A stretch of DNA of 15,616 nucleotides from Nevskiaceae bacterium (GTDB taxonomy: Bacteria; Pseudomonadota; Gammaproteobacteria; Steroidobacterales; Steroidobacteraceae). The stretch is from positions 1 to 15,616 of the forward strand of contig JAITMN010000354.1 of assembly GCA_031277355.1 (NCBI GenBank), written 5' to 3'. This document shows, piece after piece, positions 13,615 through 15,616 of the stretch; the first letter of the stretch is position 1, and each line of letters begins with the position of its first letter. Under the pieces are notes generated by a model that saw only the letters and a program-made list of their open reading frames with translations, did not search any database and had not been told where the DNA came from. Position numbers and translations under genes: made by a program.

Positions 13615-15616
13615 ATCGCACCTGCAAAATCGTTTCAACTGCCATTTCGCTTGCGTTGAACGGAACTGTACTGGCCCAGGTAGTCGTGCCCACTTACGGT
13701 GATTTCGATCCTCGGCACGAGATCGAGACCGACCAATCCCTTGGCGGGTCCACGTCATTCGACACAGGTCCCCTGCAAAGCCAGATTGATGGGATCGCCA
13801 GAGACATCACCCTGAGTGAAGCGCAAAAGAAGGAGCGGATTGACACTCTCATCCGGGAGTCAACGTCCTCCAGTGGCATCAATGCCACCTGCGCCCAACA
13901 GCTTGACGATACGGCCTTCGGTCTTGGCATTGCGTCGAATGCGACCGATCTTGCCGGCACCATCACCGAAGCCATCGGCTCCATCGTCGGCATCTTGGGC
14001 ACAGAAACTCCCGGCATCGTGATCCAGTCCGTCGGTGCCGGTCTCGGCATCGCCCAATCGGCGGTGACTGGCGTTCAGAACAACTTGCCAGACTGTAATG
14101 CGACATTCACGGGCACGGTTGAAACGTGGGCGAACGTGGCTGCCGGTCAAGGCATCTCCGCCTTTGCCGATGCCATTACCATCGGCAACCCGGATGGCGT
14201 CAGTTACTACCAGGGGATCACACTTGGCGGCGGCTCGTTGGCCGGCGCGGGAACCGGAGGCGAGCAGGCGATAGCGGGTAATGTTGATGCCATCGCCATT
14301 GGCAATGGCGCAGAGGCGTTGGATGAGGACACCACAACCGTGGGCACAAACGCCCATGCTGAGGGAATCGGCGCTACCGCGCTTGGTGCGCAAGCCAGGG
14401 CCGTGGATGATGGCGCGACAGCCGTCGGTTATGGCGCGGAGGCGCTGAGGGATGACGCCACTGCCATAGGGACAAACGCCCATGCCGATGGAATCGGCGC
14501 CACGGCGCTCGGTGCGCAGGCCAATGCCAATGGCGATGGCGCGACAGCCCTTGGCTATTTCTCCACTGCCAACGGTGAGAACGCGACTGCGCTCGGTGCT
14601 GAATCCAGGGCGGTGGGCGACGGGACAACGGCTGTGGGCTACAGCGCGAACGCTGAGGGCGTAAACGCAACATCAATAGGTGCGAATTCGAACGCGCAGG
14701 GGAACGGAGCAACAGCGCTTGGTCAGAGCGCGAATGCGGTGGCGGACGGAGCCATCGCCGTAGGCACGAGGTCTGTTGCGTCGGGCAACAGCTCGGCCGC
14801 CTTCGGCACGGATGCCAGAGCGGATGGTTTCTTCGCGATGGCCATCGGGCCGGTAGCCAATGCCAGCGGTGACGTCGCTGCGGCGGTGGGGCCGGGCGCT
14901 CGCGCCTCAGGCGCGAGTTCCGCCGCTTTTGGCGCTCTTGCCACAGCGTCGGGTGCGGACAGTCTGGCGGCAGGTGCCGGTGCACAAGCCTTGGGGCAGC
15001 GAGCAATGGCTCTCGGACCAGATGCGACTGCTACCGCGGAAAACGCAGTCGCCGTGGGCGATGCCACTGCGATAGGGGTCAACGCCATTGCCGTAGGTGC
15101 AGACGCTGCCGCTTCGGGTGTGGGCGCGACCGCCGTGGGCGCAGGCTCCACTGCCTGGGGCGATAGTTCAGCGGCCTTCGGCGTGAACGCCAACGCCTCG
15201 GGCGTGAACGCTTCGGCCATCGGCGCAAGGTCTGCGGCATCGGGCGACAATTCAGCCGCCTTTGGTGTGGATGCAAACGCTTCCGGTCTCAACGCTTCGG
15301 CACTCGGGCGCAACGCTAACGCCACTGAACAAAACGCGCTGGCCGTAGGCGATGCCGACGCAACGGCAATCAACACCATCGCCGTGGGTGTAGACGCTGC
15401 CGCTTCGGGTGTGGGCGCGACTGCCGTGGGCGCAGGCTCCATTGCCTTGGGCGATAGTTCAGCGGCCTTCGGCGTGAACGCCAATGCTACGGGCGTCAGC
15501 GCCGCAGCCTTTGGGCAGTTCGCCAGTGCGGGCGGCGAAAGCGCCTTGGCCGCAGGCGCTGGCGCTCAGGCGACAGGCCAGAACGCTTCTGCCATCGGCG
15601 CGGGCGCAAATGCTTC
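13611..15616 (+). CDS. YadA/hemagglutinin-like head-repeat adhesin (trimeric autotransporter type), 3' truncated by window
   Basis: Open without a stop from ATG 13611 to the window end (668 complete codons), with AAGGAG 8 bases upstream. Residues 1-22 look like a Sec signal peptide (basic start, hydrophobic core AISLALNGTVLA, probable cut after Ala22). Residues 23-200 or so are a non-repetitive N-terminal region with two cysteines (Cys94, Cys162) that could pair, a polar helix (LSEAQKKERIDTLI) and a Gly/Ala/Ile-rich stretch. From about residue 215 the protein is made of 14-residue-type head repeats of the pattern A-[TS]-A-[VILF]-G-x-x-A-x-A-x-G, as in YadA-like trimeric autotransporter heads, which form a left-handed beta-roll on the cell surface. 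The stalk and membrane anchor must lie beyond the window, so trimeric autotransporter identity is inferred. It shares its promoter motif with the upstream regulator gene, its likely controller. Confidence 0.88.
   Translation, partial: MNRTCKIVSTAISLALNGTVLAQVVVPTYGDFDPRHEIETDQSLGGSTSFDTGPLQSQIDGIARDITLSEAQKKERIDTLIRESTSSSGINATCAQQLDDTAFGLGIASNATDLAGTITEAIGSIVGILGTETPGIVIQSVGAGLGIAQSAVTGVQNNLPDCNATFTGTVETWANVAAGQGISAFADAITIGNPDGVSYYQGITLGGGSLAGAGTGGEQAIAGNVDAIAIGNGAEALDEDTTTVGTNAHAEGIGATALGAQARAVDDGATAVGYGAEALRDDATAIGTNAHADGIGATALGAQANANGDGATALGYFSTANGENATALGAESRAVGDGTTAVGYSANAEGVNATSIGANSNAQGNGATALGQSANAVADGAIAVGTRSVASGNSSAAFGTDARADGFFAMAIGPVANASGDVAAAVGPGARASGASSAAFGALATASGADSLAAGAGAQALGQRAMALGPDATATAENAVAVGDATAIGVNAIAVGADAAASGVGATAVGAGSTAWGDSSAAFGVNANASGVNASAIGARSAASGDNSAAFGVDANASGLNASALGRNANATEQNALAVGDADATAINTIAVGVDAAASGVGATAVGAGSIALGDSSAAFGVNANATGVSAAAFGQFASAGGESALAAGAGAQATGQNASAIGAGANA
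14346..14528 (+). repeat. 126-bp-period internal duplication in adhesin head region
   Basis: Bases 14346-14402 and 14472-14528 match at about 49 of 57 positions by my count, both encoding TNAHA-x-GIGATALGAQA. The 126-base offset equals three 14-residue repeats, so the duplicated unit is a whole number of head repeats and keeps the fold in register. Confidence 0.75.
15102..15485 (+). repeat. 291-bp-period internal duplication in adhesin head region
   Basis: Bases 15102-15194 and 15393-15485 are identical except for four positions by my count, two of them silent. The offset of 291 bases (97 codons) is close to seven head repeats less one residue. The flanking parts of the unit are also similar at the protein level (AVAVGDA against ALAVGDA). 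The near-identity points to a recent duplication or ongoing gene conversion within the head. Confidence 0.8.

Noticed and set aside
14723..15484. Minus-strand frame rich in Pro, Thr and Ala repeats
   Set aside because: It is the complement of the adhesin head repeats; the plus-strand frame has a signal peptide, ribosome-binding site and the head-repeat pattern.
13611..15616. Repetitive 3' region as a CRISPR array or non-coding satellite
   Set aside because: The repeats have no constant repeat with unique spacers; they are in frame throughout and encode protein head repeats.

Overview
The window is GC-rich and densely coded, with most genes in four-base-overlap operons. It looks like a gammaproteobacterial chromosome. 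The contiguous thrA-thrB-thrC order with a fused aspartokinase/homoserine dehydrogenase is typical of Gammaproteobacteria. Together with a tad locus, tryptophan 2,3-dioxygenase and a head-repeat adhesin beside a winged-helix/TPR-like regulator, it suggests the Xanthomonadales (Lysobacterales). That placement is inference; no taxonomic marker such as rRNA is present.

Region 1 (1-3313, plus strand) is the distal part of a Tad (tight adherence, Flp pilus) operon: the C-terminal part of the tadA/cpaF ATPase, tadB, tadC, a DUF192 gene and a TadE-like pseudopilin gene. The TadE reading frame has a problem: its prepilin processing motif lies upstream of the only available start codon and just downstream of an in-frame TAG.

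Region 2 (3314-9349) opens with a convergent MobA/MocA-like nucleotidyltransferase gene. A short divergent promoter region follows, then thrA-thrB-thrC, which covers aspartate to threonine apart from the aspartate-semialdehyde dehydrogenase step. A membrane-anchored NERD-domain gene overlaps the end of thrC.

Region 3 (9346-11780) holds tatD on the minus strand, then on the plus strand a YgjP-like zinc metallopeptidase and tryptophan 2,3-dioxygenase (kynA), coupled by overlapping stop/start codons. kynA carries a strikingly AT-rich 70-base island.

Region 4 (11781-15616) is the most interesting part. It encodes a soluble winged-helix (OmpR/ToxR/HilA-type) regulator with a TPR-like C-terminal half, followed by the start of a large secreted adhesin with YadA/hemagglutinin-type head repeats that runs off the window. 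Both genes are preceded by the same 19-bp direct-repeat block, CCAACAATTTTCCAACAAT, placed exactly 7 bp upstream of an identical -10-like hexamer, TAGAGT. This looks like a PhoB/OmpR-type activator site, implying that the regulator controls itself and the adhesin. The adhesin mRNA also has a perfect 9-bp inverted repeat that puts the Shine-Dalgarno sequence in the loop and the start codon in the stem. A nine-codon upstream ORF in the same stretch ends on the adhesin start codon (ATGA). Together these suggest a self-contained adhesin module with transcriptional and translational control.

No rRNA, tRNA, CRISPR array, insertion sequence or phage gene was recognised. No stretch over 300 bases lacks a gene.
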